This document shows positions 26,389-34,873 of a DNA stretch of 39,256 nucleotides, one piece after another (the first letter of the stretch is position 1; each line of letters opens with the position of its first letter). The stretch spans positions 1 to 39,256 of the forward strand of contig JANOPN010000013.1 of the NCBI GenBank assembly GCA_031421855.1, read 5' to 3'. Both the position numbers and the translations under genes were made by a program. The notes under the pieces are model-generated. The model had not been told where the DNA came from, did no database searches, and saw only the letters and a program-made list of their open reading frames with translations. Source of the stretch: JAAFHN01 sp031421855 (GTDB lineage: Bacteria; Pseudomonadota; Gammaproteobacteria; Burkholderiales; Burkholderiaceae_C).

Positions 26389-26889
26389 CTACTCAGCAGC
26401 CATTTGCGCAACAGCCGCAATCGCCAGCCCGTACCCAGCCGTACCAAAACCGCACATCACGCCCTTGCACACGCCGGATAAATAGCTGTGGTGGCGGAAC
26501 GCTTCGCGGGCGTGCACGTTGCTGATGTGCAACTCGACTGCCGTAACACCTGTGCCTTTGATTGCGTCGGCAATCGCGATGCTGGTGTGCGTGTACGCCC
26601 CGGCATTGATGACCAACCCCGCTAGCTGACCGGCTGCATGCCAGCGACCTGCCTCGTGAATGGCATCAATGAGCGCGCCTTCACAGTTGCTTTGGCGAAA
26701 GTCTAGCGCCAAACCGTTGGCGCCAGCGCTGCGTTCGCACAAGTCTTGCACGTCCGCCAACGTGGCCGAGCCGTAGACGCCGGGCTCGCGAGTGCCGAGC
26801 AAATTCAAGTTTGGGCCGTTCAGCACCATGACGATGCGAGCCGGTATTTGCGCTGATTTCGCGGCAGTGGGTGGTTTTTTGGTGGCCAT
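26389..26889 (-). CDS. aroQ: Type II 3-dehydroquinate dehydratase
   Basis: AroQ/QutE-type dehydratase interconverting 3-dehydroquinate and 3-dehydroshikimate, 166 residues from the ATG at 26889 (a TTG at 26904 overlaps pcaD). Visible are VLNGPNLNLLGTREPGVYG with the catalytic Tyr39, INAGAYTHTS, and ELHISNVHAREAFRHHS with His121. The first 17 or so residues are a non-conserved lead. It lies 11 bp after pcaD. In that setting it may serve quinate/shikimate breakdown towards protocatechuate rather than, or as well as, aromatic amino acid synthesis. Confidence 0.95.
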   Translation of the reverse strand: MATKKPPTAAKSAQIPARIVMVLNGPNLNLLGTREPGVYGSATLADVQDLCERSAGANGLALDFRQSNCEGALIDAIHEAGRWHAAGQLAGLVINAGAYTHTSIAIADAIKGTGVTAVELHISNVHAREAFRHHSYLSGVCKGVMCGFGTAGYGLAIAAVAQMAAE

Positions 26890-26900
26890 GGTCAATCTGT

Positions 26901-27674
26901 TCAAAGCGTTTGAGCGAAGTTTCGCACCAATTGGGCAAAACCGACAGGGTCTTCGGCCGCGCCCAAGTGACCCGTGGCCAATGAGGCGCGAGTGGCGTTT
27001 TGCGAGATGCTTTGGGCGATTGCATCAGACATTGCGGCGGGGGTTGCCGAGTCAAATTGTCCGTCAATCACCAAAACAGGGCATTGAATGGTCGCGTTAG
27101 ACGTAGAGAAGTCAATCGCCATGATCGCGGCGCAACTGGCCGCGTAAGCCTCGACATCACAGGACAGCAGGACTTGTCTGGCACGCTCAATCGCATTGGG
27201 TTGGCGTGCGTGGAACTCGGGCGAGAACCATCGCGCCATCGCGCCTTCAACGAGCGCCTCCAAGCCCTGCTCTCGAACCAACGCGATTCGGGCCGTCCAC
27301 ATGTCGCGGGCGGCTTCGTCGTATTGCATGTTTGAGTTGGCGACGACCAAGCCTCGAATCAGTCGCGGATGACGCGCCGCCAAGGTCTGCGCAGTCATGC
27401 CGCCCAAACTCGTTCCAGCAAAAATAACGGGCAAACCGTCCGATTCGCGCTCGATCAACGCCGCAGCATCTTCGGCAAAATCCGCAATGTCATACGGCCC
27501 CTGCGGGGACTCTGAGCCGCCATGCGCCCGGTGGTCGTAGCAAATGACCGTGAAGTCGCGCGCCAGATCAGCAGCTACTTCGTCGTACATGTGCAAATTG
27601 CAACCCAACGCGTGACTGAGCACAATCGCGGGCCCGTTGCCACAGCGCGTGTGGTGAATTCGTACCGCGCTCAT
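26901..27674 (-). CDS. pcaD: 3-oxoadipate enol-lactonase
   Basis: PcaD hydrolyses beta-ketoadipate enol-lactone to beta-ketoadipate in protocatechuate catabolism. It is an alpha/beta hydrolase of 257 residues with nucleophile elbow GTSLGG (Ser89), Asp in VIDGQFD (near 208) and His236 (TGHLGAAED). HALGCNLHMYD near the N-terminus is the oxyanion region typical of the family. It overlaps pcaC by 4 bp (ATGA), so the two are translationally coupled. Confidence 0.92.
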   Translation of the reverse strand: MSAVRIHHTRCGNGPAIVLSHALGCNLHMYDEVAADLARDFTVICYDHRAHGGSESPQGPYDIADFAEDAAALIERESDGLPVIFAGTSLGGMTAQTLAARHPRLIRGLVVANSNMQYDEAARDMWTARIALVREQGLEALVEGAMARWFSPEFHARQPNAIERARQVLLSCDVEAYAASCAAIMAIDFSTSNATIQCPVLVIDGQFDSATPAAMSDAIAQSISQNATRASLATGHLGAAEDPVGFAQLVRNFAQTL

Positions 27675-28060
27675 GACAACAAGCCCCGAGTTTTGAGCAG
27701 CGCCCCGGCGAGTTTGAAGGCGTGATTCGCCTTGGGCACACCGCAGTAAATGGCCGATTGCATGATGACCTCTTTAATGTCTTCTGTCGTCAATCTTGAC
27801 TCGGGCTGAGCCTCAATCGCTGCCTGCACGTGCATCTCAAACTCCTCCCATGCACCCAAGGCGATCGTGGTCGACAGCACCATGAACCGCCTCGTTTTGT
27901 CGTCTAAGCCCGGTCTGCCCCAAATGTCTCGCCAAGCGTGGCGGGTGATGAGGTCTTGAAACTCAGCGTTGAACGCGTTCGCATTCGCAACCGACTGGTC
28001 CACCCAGGCATCTCCTAAAACACGCCGACGGTGGATCATGCCTTCGTCAAAGTCAGTCAA
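27671..28060 (-). CDS. pcaC: 4-carboxymuconolactone decarboxylase
   Basis: PcaC decarboxylates gamma-carboxymuconolactone to beta-ketoadipate enol-lactone. The 129-residue product matches the family throughout, with RRRVLGDAWVDQSVANANAF at the start, LITRHAWRDIWGRPGLDDKTR, and the CMD motif region EEFEMHVQAAIE followed by YCGVPKANHAFK. It is a stand-alone PcaC, not the PcaCD fusion known elsewhere. It lies 13 bp after pcaB and overlaps pcaD. Confidence 0.95.
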   Translation of the reverse strand: MTDFDEGMIHRRRVLGDAWVDQSVANANAFNAEFQDLITRHAWRDIWGRPGLDDKTRRFMVLSTTIALGAWEEFEMHVQAAIEAQPESRLTTEDIKEVIMQSAIYCGVPKANHAFKLAGALLKTRGLLS

Positions 28061-28073
28061 TTCATTGCTCCGT

Positions 28074-29282
28074 TCATGTGTCGAGTTGCTTTTTCAAGGG
28101 TTCAAGCATGGCGACGGTTTGCTCGGCAGCATCGTTGGCCCAGTTTGGATCAAACCACTCGTCTGCGGCTTGAGCATCCAAGTGCGCCCGCACCGCTTCG
28201 ATGTTGCTGAGCATTCTCGGTGCATCAACGACGAGCGTGGCAGCTGCACGCGCCAAAGCTTGGGTTGATGCAGCCGTTGAACACAAGAGCGACGGCCACT
28301 CAGCTAACTCAGCTTGCCAAGCGCCATGAGCCCGCTCATGCTCTTGCGGCATGGCCGCTAACAGAGCCGCCGCACGCATCGGCGCTCGCAGCGCCGCGCC
28401 CTTCGCAACCAAGCTTGCGACACCGTTTTGCTTGTGCGGCATGGCTGACGAGCCGCCGCCATCGCGTTGTGCCAACTCGCCAACCTCAAACTGCGACATC
28501 AGGCCCCAATCCAGCCCAATTTTCCCAAGGCTACCCGCCAACAAGGCTAAATCGAGTCCAAGTGCGACCCAAACGTCGCGATGGCTGTGCCAAGGCTGGT
28601 TGGACATCTGTAAGCCCAAAGTTTGGGCCATGTGTTGCACCAGCTTTCCAAGCGCTTGGGCTTGCGTCGATTGGGCGCAGGCGGCGCGCAATTGAGCCTG
28701 CGTGCCAACCGCGCCGCCAAGTTGCAACCTCATGGCCTCAGCTCGACTGGCGCGAATGCGAACGACCGCACGCACGACGCTCGCGGCCCACAGCGCGCAC
28801 TTGAGCCCAAAACTCGTCACGCTCGCACTTTGCATGAGCGTGCGAGCGAGGATAGGCGTTCTCGCGTGCTCGGCTGCGAGTGCGAGCAAGGCTTGCGCCA
28901 AGTCTTGAGCGTCGACCAGCAATTGGTCCAACACGGGCGCGCTCAGCATCACCTGTGTCGTGTCAAGAACATCTTGGCTGGTAGCACCCAAGTGCGCAAA
29001 ACCAGCGTCGCTGGGGTGCAACTGCCGCTTGAGTGCTGCAACCAAGGGAATGGCCAGGCTCGCGTTTTTAGCGCCTTCAATTGCAATGGCTTTGGCGTCA
29101 AATCGCGTTGCGTCGCAGGCCGACGCGATTCGCAGCGCAACATCCACAGCGACAACACCGGCATGGCTTTGGGCCATCACCAAAGCCGCCTCAAAGCGCA
29201 GCATGCCCGCAATCCACGCATCAAGCCCGAAGGCATCGACCGCGTCGGCTGGACAAAAAAGGGCTTCAGCAGCGTTGTGCAT
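28074..29282 (-). CDS. pcaB: 3-carboxy-cis,cis-muconate cycloisomerase
   Basis: PcaB lactonises 3-carboxy-cis,cis-muconate, the ring-cleavage product of protocatechuate. The 402-residue protein belongs to the fumarase/aspartase superfamily. The signature loop GSSAMPHKQNG, the HLGATSQDVLDT segment and GTQAQL are visible. It is the first gene of pcaB-pcaC-pcaD-aroQ. The ring-cleavage dioxygenase pcaGH and the downstream pcaIJF are not in the window. The start at 29282 is an ATG; the divergent peptidase gene begins 127 bp away with a dispersed repeat between. Confidence 0.94.
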   Translation of the reverse strand: MHNAAEALFCPADAVDAFGLDAWIAGMLRFEAALVMAQSHAGVVAVDVALRIASACDATRFDAKAIAIEGAKNASLAIPLVAALKRQLHPSDAGFAHLGATSQDVLDTTQVMLSAPVLDQLLVDAQDLAQALLALAAEHARTPILARTLMQSASVTSFGLKCALWAASVVRAVVRIRASRAEAMRLQLGGAVGTQAQLRAACAQSTQAQALGKLVQHMAQTLGLQMSNQPWHSHRDVWVALGLDLALLAGSLGKIGLDWGLMSQFEVGELAQRDGGGSSAMPHKQNGVASLVAKGAALRAPMRAAALLAAMPQEHERAHGAWQAELAEWPSLLCSTAASTQALARAAATLVVDAPRMLSNIEAVRAHLDAQAADEWFDPNWANDAAEQTVAMLEPLKKQLDT

Positions 29283-29304
29283 GGCTCAAATGTCCAAATT
29301 TTAT

Positions 29305-29352
29305 GGAAAATTGCCGCTTGGTCACCGGATCTATAGGGTTTGTTGCTATCAT
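29305..29352 (-). repeat. Dispersed ~48-bp repeat, copy R6
   Basis: Minus strand reads ATGATAGCAACAAACCC then TATAGATCCGGTGACCAAG. It sits in the divergent spacer between pcaB and the M16 peptidase gene, where promoters of both should lie. Confidence 0.9.
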
Positions 29353-29408
29353 TTTTTACCTTTCAAGGCATGGCTTATGCTCGCAGGCAGTCAACGGAGT
29401 TTAGACCC

Positions 29409-32207
29409 ATGTCCCCATTCAAAACGACCCCTGTGCTTCGCGCCGTCGCCAGCGCCACCGTCATCGCCACGATGGCCTTTTTAGCGGCTGCGCCACTGGC
29501 CCACGCTCAAAATCCGGCTAGCGCATCGGCTACGGCATCAGCTACGGCATCAGCTACTGCAGGCGCGCAACTCATTCAAACCGTTGAGGGCATCACCGAG
29601 TACCGCTTGCCCAACGGCATGAAAGTTTTGCTCGCACCAGACGCGGCCGACGAGCGCGTCACCGTGAACGTGACCTATTTGGTCGGCTCGCGCCACGAAG
29701 GTTATGGCGAGACCGGCATGGCGCATTTGCTGGAGCATTTGATTTTCAAGGGCACACCCAATACGGTTGATCCGAAGGCCGAGTTTCGCAAGCGCGGCTT
29801 CAATTTCAACGGCACCACCAACACCGATCGCACCAATTACTTTGCGACCTTCACCAGCAACCAAGAAAACCTCAATTGGTACATCGGTTGGCAAGCGGAT
29901 GCCATGGTCAACAGCTTTATCGCCAAAAAAGACCTCGACAGCGAAATGACCGTTGTGCGCAACGAGTTTGAGCAAGGTGAAAGCAATCCCGTTCAGGCAC
30001 TGGTTGCCCGCATGCTGGGCACAGCGTACCTGTGGCACAACTACGGCAAAAACACGATCGGGGCCAAAACCGACATTGAAAACGTCGATATCAGCAGCTT
30101 GCAGGCGTTTTACAAGCGCTACTACCGACCCGACAACGCCAGCATCATCGTGGCAGGCAAGTTTGATGCCGCCCTCACCCTGGCAAGCATTCAAGCGGCA
30201 TTTGGGTCGATTGCCAAACCCAGCACCTCGATACCACGCACTTACACCGTTGACCCGGTGCAAGACGGCGAACGAAGCGTGGTGGTGCGCCGTCCAGCGC
30301 CCGTGCAGCTGATCGCGGCGAGCTACCACGTGCCGCCCGCGTTACACCCCGACATGCCCGCGATGGCCATTTTGGCCAATGTGCTGGGCGATGCACCCGC
30401 TGGCCGATTGCACAAGGCCTTGGTCGAGGCCAAGTTGGCCCAAAGCGTCTTTGCGGTGCCCTTCAACCGAACCGAGGGCAGCACCTATTTCTTTGGTGCG
30501 GCTTTGGCACCCAGCGACGACGGTGAAGCCCGCAAAAAAGTTGTGCTCGACATCGTTGAGGGCCTGGGCGCCTCACCCATCACCCAAGAAGAGTTTGACC
30601 GCGCAAAAACCAAAATCGTTCGCGCGACCGAACTCGGGTTTGCCAATGCCGCCGCCGTGGCCAACGGTGCCATTGGCACCGAGGTTTTTGGCGACTGGCG
30701 CGCGGTTTTCGTGAGCCGCGACCGAATGAAGGCGGTGAGTTTGGCCGATGTCAACCGTGTCGCTGCCAGCTATTTCAAGCGCGACAACCGCACATTGGGT
30801 CATTTGATCCCGACCGAAAAGCCCGATCGAACGCCTGAGCCAAAACTGGCTGACGTAGCGGCCTACCTGAGCGGTTTCGCACTCAAAGCGCAGGGCGAGA
30901 CGTCAGTGGCTTTTGACTTTTCGCTGGCTAACCTCGAAAAAAATGCGGTTTTGCACACCACACCCGGTGGGATCAAAACCGCCGTGCTGAGCAAACCCGT
31001 TCGCGGCGATGTGGTGACGGCATCGCTGATCCTCAGGTTTGGGGATGTCAACTCGTTAAAGGGCCAGCAAATCGCCGCTGCGATGACCTCAGCCGTGCTA
31101 AACCGCGGCACGACGCGCATGAACCGCCAGCAAATCACCGACGCATTTGCGGCGATGGGCGCACAGGTGGCGTTTAGGCTCGGCGCTGAGGGCGGCAACG
31201 TGTCGATCACCGCCAAAAAGGCTGACTTTAACGCCGCATTTGCGTTGACCGCCCATGTGCTGAAAGACGCGACCCTGCCAGAGAAAGAGTTCGCCGAAGT
31301 TCAAGCCTCGTGGGTGCGCGGCATCGAGGGCAGTGCCAGAGACAAAACCAGCCAAGTGCAAAACGAGTGGAGCCGCTACGGCAACCCCTACCCGCTGGCC
31401 GACGTGCGATACGAGCCGACCATCGACGAGTCCCTCGTCCAAGCCAAGTCAGCCAAAGTCGAGCAGGCACGTGAGTTCTACAAGCGGTTTTACGGCGCAC
31501 AAGCCGCGCAGTTCAGCTTGGTCGGCCCCGTGGATGCCAAAGAAATTCAGGCCATGGTCGCCAAAGAGTTCGATGCTTGGAAAGCGCCCACCGGGTACAC
31601 ACGGGTGCCGAGACCACTCACGACCTTGGTTCCAGCTCGTTTGACGTACGAGACGCCAGACAAAGCCAATGCCAGCATCGACTCCGGCTTGAAGGTGCCA
31701 TTGAAGTCATTTGACGAAGAAGCGTTCGCATTGCAACTCGCCACGCGGGCGTTTGGCGGCGACATTGGGTCGCGGCTTTGGGTTCGCCTGCGCGAAAAAG
31801 ACGGTCTGACTTACGGCGCGAGTGCTTCGCTGTCGCTGGGCGTGCGTGAGGCCAATGGCACGTTTTCAATGGATGTTGATGTCAACCCCGCCAACCTCAG
31901 CCGGGCCGAAGCGATTTTGCGCGAAGAACTCGCCTTGTCGCTTGACAAGGGCTTCACCCAGGCCGAACTCGACACCGCGCGCGACAAGGTCATGGCTGAC
32001 CGCGTGCGCAGCCGAACCGGTGACGGATGGGCTTTGGGCCAACTCAATTGGCAGCTCGAATACGCCACGGCATGGGATCTAGCCTTGGCCAACGACGCCA
32101 AGTACAAGGCCGTGAGCCTGGCTCAAGTCAACGCTGCGTGGCGCAAATTCATTGATCCCAGCAAAGTGGTGTGGGGCGTTTTTGCCGACGCCAGCAAAGC
32201 CAAGTGA
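29409..32207 (+). CDS. Periplasmic M16 family metallopeptidase (insulinase/pitrilysin type)
   Basis: Zinc peptidase of 932 residues containing both halves of the M16 clamshell in one chain. A signal peptide (about 1-33, ending LAHAQ) places it in the periplasm. The active half has HLLEH (His106, Glu109, His110) and the third ligand Glu186 in VRNEFEQGES. The second half, from about residue 510, lacks HxxEH and ends with the LREKDGLTYGASAS motif that contacts substrate. An in-frame TTG at 29340 lies inside a dispersed repeat; the ATG at 29409 with GGAG upstream is preferred. A 12-bp tandem repeat encodes an Ala/Ser/Thr stretch after the signal peptide. Confidence 0.93.
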   Translation: MSPFKTTPVLRAVASATVIATMAFLAAAPLAHAQNPASASATASATASATAGAQLIQTVEGITEYRLPNGMKVLLAPDAADERVTVNVTYLVGSRHEGYGETGMAHLLEHLIFKGTPNTVDPKAEFRKRGFNFNGTTNTDRTNYFATFTSNQENLNWYIGWQADAMVNSFIAKKDLDSEMTVVRNEFEQGESNPVQALVARMLGTAYLWHNYGKNTIGAKTDIENVDISSLQAFYKRYYRPDNASIIVAGKFDAALTLASIQAAFGSIAKPSTSIPRTYTVDPVQDGERSVVVRRPAPVQLIAASYHVPPALHPDMPAMAILANVLGDAPAGRLHKALVEAKLAQSVFAVPFNRTEGSTYFFGAALAPSDDGEARKKVVLDIVEGLGASPITQEEFDRAKTKIVRATELGFANAAAVANGAIGTEVFGDWRAVFVSRDRMKAVSLADVNRVAASYFKRDNRTLGHLIPTEKPDRTPEPKLADVAAYLSGFALKAQGETSVAFDFSLANLEKNAVLHTTPGGIKTAVLSKPVRGDVVTASLILRFGDVNSLKGQQIAAAMTSAVLNRGTTRMNRQQITDAFAAMGAQVAFRLGAEGGNVSITAKKADFNAAFALTAHVLKDATLPEKEFAEVQASWVRGIEGSARDKTSQVQNEWSRYGNPYPLADVRYEPTIDESLVQAKSAKVEQAREFYKRFYGAQAAQFSLVGPVDAKEIQAMVAKEFDAWKAPTGYTRVPRPLTTLVPARLTYETPDKANASIDSGLKVPLKSFDEEAFALQLATRAFGGDIGSRLWVRLREKDGLTYGASASLSLGVREANGTFSMDVDVNPANLSRAEAILREELALSLDKGFTQAELDTARDKVMADRVRSRTGDGWALGQLNWQLEYATAWDLALANDAKYKAVSLAQVNAAWRKFIDPSKVVWGVFADASKAK
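29529..29564 (+). repeat. 12-bp in-frame tandem repeat in the M16 peptidase gene
   Basis: The unit GCTACGGCATCA occurs twice exactly and a third time imperfectly, encoding ATAS-type repeats just after the signal peptide. Slippage could change copy number without shifting frame. Confidence 0.8.
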
Positions 32208-32240
32208 CGTTAACTCACCCGCAATAGGCTAACCAAAAGC

Positions 32241-33566
32241 ATGATCCTGCCGCAATTCACGTCCAAGCAACTTCGCATGGTTTTGATCGGGGTCGCGGTT
32301 GCAATGGGCATCGCTGTTTGGGCAGTCGGGCGGTATTTGAGCCCGGCCCCACCCAAATCAATCGCGATGAGCACGGGCGCAGTTGACGGCGCGTATCACG
32401 CTGCTGCGCTTCGGTACGCGAAAAGTCTGGCCGCACAAGGCATTGAGGTCAAACTAAACCCCTCAAGCGGCTCAGTCCAAAACCTGGCGCGGCTAAACGC
32501 AGCAGAGGCGAGCGTCGCCTTGGTGCAAGGCGGCTTGGGTACCGCGTCAACCGACACCGAAGACGACGACGACACGACCCAGCTGCGCACCCTCAGCGTT
32601 GTGGGGTACGAGCCGGTTTGGATTTTCTCGCGGGGAGTCGTTGGTTTAGAGGCATCGCTGGCCACGCTCAAAGGGCGGCGTGTGGCCGTAGGCGCTGAAG
32701 GCAGCGGGTCGCGCAAGCTTGCACTGGACTTGATGGCGAGCTATGGGCTTACTTCTCAAGACGTGAATTTGCGTCTCGACACCGGCATGTCTGCGGCCAA
32801 ACTCCTGCAAGCGGGTGAGCTCGATGCGGTGATTTTTGCCGCTGCCCCCACCAGCGCGGCGGTTTTAGCCTTAATTGGCGACCCAAAAGTACAGCTCAAC
32901 TCGTTAGCGCACGCCAACGCCCTGCCCGCGAAACTCGCTTATCTGCAAACCGTGAGTTTGAAACGCGGCGCAATCGACCCGGCTCGCAACCTGCCTGACC
33001 GCGACATCGCCTTGCTCGCCACCACTGCCAACTTGGTCGTTCGTGACGATTTGCACCCAGCCGTCGCCTACTTGCTCATCGAGGCCGCACGCGACGCGCA
33101 TCGTGCGCCGTCGCCGTTCAGCGTTCGCGGCGAGTTTCCTAATCTCAAGGGAGCGGACTTTCCGGTGTCTGACGAAGCGCAGCGTTTCTTCAAAGAGGGC
33201 CGCCCTTTTTTGCAGCGCTATTTGCCGTTTTGGCTGGCTAATTTTGTTCAGCGCCTGATCCTCATCCTGGTGCCGCTGGTGGCCATCATGGTGCCACTCT
33301 TCAAGGTGCTGCCCGGGCTACTCGACATGCGCGACAAAACCCGCCTGTATCGGCGTTACGGCGAGTTGATGTTCATTGAGCGCGATATCGCCACCAGGCA
33401 ACTCACCGCAGACGAAATCGCGAAAACCCGCAAAAAACTCGATTCAATCGCCGTGGAGGTGTCTGGCATGAAGTTTCCACTGGACTTTGCCGACAAGGTC
33501 TACACCCTGCGCCAACACGTTGAATTTGTTCGCACGCAGCTTGATTTCGAGGCAAAAACGGCATGA
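32241..33566 (+). CDS. TAXI-family TRAP-type solute-binding protein with C-terminal membrane domain
   Basis: TAXI-type binding protein of 441 residues. An N-terminal hydrophobic segment (about 13-30) anchors or exports it. The binding domain opens with STGAVDGAYHAAALRYAKSL and SGSVQNLARL, as in TAXI proteins. Near residues 335-360 a TM helix (FVQRLILILVPLVAIMVPLF) precedes a cytoplasmic tail of about 80 residues ending in a helical region. This two-anchor form is seen in stand-alone TAXI homologues that lack a TRAP permease gene next door, as here. The ligand is unknown. It overlaps the following dehydrogenase gene by 4 bp. Confidence 0.88.
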   Translation: MILPQFTSKQLRMVLIGVAVAMGIAVWAVGRYLSPAPPKSIAMSTGAVDGAYHAAALRYAKSLAAQGIEVKLNPSSGSVQNLARLNAAEASVALVQGGLGTASTDTEDDDDTTQLRTLSVVGYEPVWIFSRGVVGLEASLATLKGRRVAVGAEGSGSRKLALDLMASYGLTSQDVNLRLDTGMSAAKLLQAGELDAVIFAAAPTSAAVLALIGDPKVQLNSLAHANALPAKLAYLQTVSLKRGAIDPARNLPDRDIALLATTANLVVRDDLHPAVAYLLIEAARDAHRAPSPFSVRGEFPNLKGADFPVSDEAQRFFKEGRPFLQRYLPFWLANFVQRLILILVPLVAIMVPLFKVLPGLLDMRDKTRLYRRYGELMFIERDIATRQLTADEIAKTRKKLDSIAVEVSGMKFPLDFADKVYTLRQHVEFVRTQLDFEAKTA

Positions 33567-34648
33567 GCCTTGACACGCAAGGCGACACCGTCACCATCGT
33601 CATCACCGGGGGCGCAGGCTTCTTAGGTGCTCGTTTGGCCCGCACCTTGCTGCGTGGAGCTGACTTCGATACGCTATCATTTGTAGAGCAACGAAGTCAA
33701 CAGATCCGGCGACCAAGTGCCAATAATCCATCAAATTCGACCCCGCCACTCCGTTTGGTACTCGTCGACCGGGTTGCAGCACCCGACGACTTGACCGCGG
33801 ACCCTCGGGTGCGGTCGGTCGTGGGTGATCTCAACGAGTTGCTGGCCGACCCCACGCAGCGAGCCCGTGCCGTTCCGCTCCAAACCGACGCCATTGTTCA
33901 CCTCGCAGCCGCAGTCAGTGCCGAGTGCGAGGCCGACTTTGATTTGGGGCTGCGCTCCAACATCGATGCAACCCGCAATTTGCTCCAAGCTGCTCGCGAA
34001 CTGGGCACCGCGCCTGTTTTTGTGTACGCCAGCTCGTTGGCCGTGTTTGGCTTTGGCGCGGGCTTGCCTCGCCCAAGCGTCATCGACGACTTCAGCTTGC
34101 CTACGCCGCAAGGCAGCTACGGCGTTCAAAAGTTCATTGGCGAGCAACTTGTCGCAGACTTTGCCCGAAAAGGCTTTGTTCGGGGTCGCAGCGTGCGCCC
34201 CATGACGGTGAGCGTGCGCCCAGGCAAGCCCAACGGCGCGGCCAGTGGGTTCTTGAGTGGCATGATCCGCGAGCCCATGACAGGCGTGCGTGCGACTGTG
34301 CCCGTGTCGCCCGACATGGCGGTTGCCTTGGCATCGCCCGCGAACACCGTCGCTGGTTTGATCAAAGCACTCAGCAGCACCGACGAAGCATGGGGCCCGC
34401 GCACCGCGATGAACCTACCCAGCATCCAAACAACCGTCGGCGAAATGGCGCAGGCACTGCGCACGGTCGCTGGGCAAAGCGCCTTTGATTTGCTCGACTG
34501 GACACCCGACGCCCACATCGAGCGACTCGTCGGCTCATGGCCAGCGAAGCTGTCATTTGATCGAGCCCAAGCACTGGGCCTGAGCTCCGATGGTAGTTTT
34601 GAGGACATCGTCCGTGCGCACCTGAGCGACATGGCCGCGCAACTCTGA
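33563..34648 (+). CDS. denD: NAD-dependent epimerase/dehydratase, D-erythronate dehydrogenase (DenD)-like, with repeat-encoded insertion
   Basis: Extended SDR protein of 361 residues resembling DenD, which oxidises D-erythronate to 2-oxo-tetronate. The NAD site is TGGAGFLGARLA near the N-terminus, the active-site YGVQK follows SLPTPQGS, and SVRPMTVSVRPGKPNGAASGF is typical of DenD. Residues about 37-60 are an unusual Gln/Arg/Ser/Asn-rich stretch in the loop before LVLVDRVAAP. A dispersed-repeat copy at 33681-33729 encodes this part in frame, making the protein longer than the roughly 320 residues I expect. Its start overlaps the TAXI gene. Substrate is inferred from resemblance only. Confidence 0.8.
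   Translation: MSLDTQGDTVTIVITGGAGFLGARLARTLLRGADFDTLSFVEQRSQQIRRPSANNPSNSTPPLRLVLVDRVAAPDDLTADPRVRSVVGDLNELLADPTQRARAVPLQTDAIVHLAAAVSAECEADFDLGLRSNIDATRNLLQAARELGTAPVFVYASSLAVFGFGAGLPRPSVIDDFSLPTPQGSYGVQKFIGEQLVADFARKGFVRGRSVRPMTVSVRPGKPNGAASGFLSGMIREPMTGVRATVPVSPDMAVALASPANTVAGLIKALSSTDEAWGPRTAMNLPSIQTTVGEMAQALRTVAGQSAFDLLDWTPDAHIERLVGSWPAKLSFDRAQALGLSSDGSFEDIVRAHLSDMAAQL
33681..33729 (+). repeat. Dispersed ~48-bp repeat, copy R7, inside the denD-like gene
   Basis: Reads GAGCAACGAAGTCAACAG then ATCCGGCGACCAAGTGCCAA. It is in the same orientation as the gene, with no stop in the coding frame; it encodes VEQRSQQIRRPSANN. Confidence 0.85.
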
Positions 34649-34835
34649 GACAGTTCACGCGCAGATCGCGGATTTGCACTGAAACGCGGACTCGTCAAAG
34701 TCGCACATGTGATGAATGTCGCAATTTCCCCCGTGGCATAACTCAGCTGAGACTCACACCCACGTTTGCACCACCCGGATTGAGCACCGCCTTGGGCGCC
34801 GTTGGCTTATCTGGTTTGAACCGCTACATTCGCCT

Positions 34836-34865
34836 TTCGTTGTACGATTTGAATTCGTTGTACAA
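34836..34865 (+). promoter_or_regulatory. Paired operator-like direct repeat upstream of the vapB-like gene
   Basis: Two 12-mers, TTCGTTGTACGA (34836-34847) and TTCGTTGTACAA (34854-34865), differ at one base and repeat with an 18-bp period. Each contains a small palindrome (TCGT/ACGA; TTGTACAA). The pair ends 8 bp before the antitoxin ATG. It is a good candidate binding site for autoregulation by the AbrB-type antitoxin, and TACAAT within the second copy could be a -10 element. Confidence 0.65.
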
Positions 34866-34873
34866 TTTTTTTG

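Noticed and set aside
29340..29408. TTG-initiated N-terminal extension of the M16 peptidase
   Set aside because: It starts inside a dispersed repeat and delays the signal peptide; the ATG at 29409 has a good RBS and a normal signal sequence.
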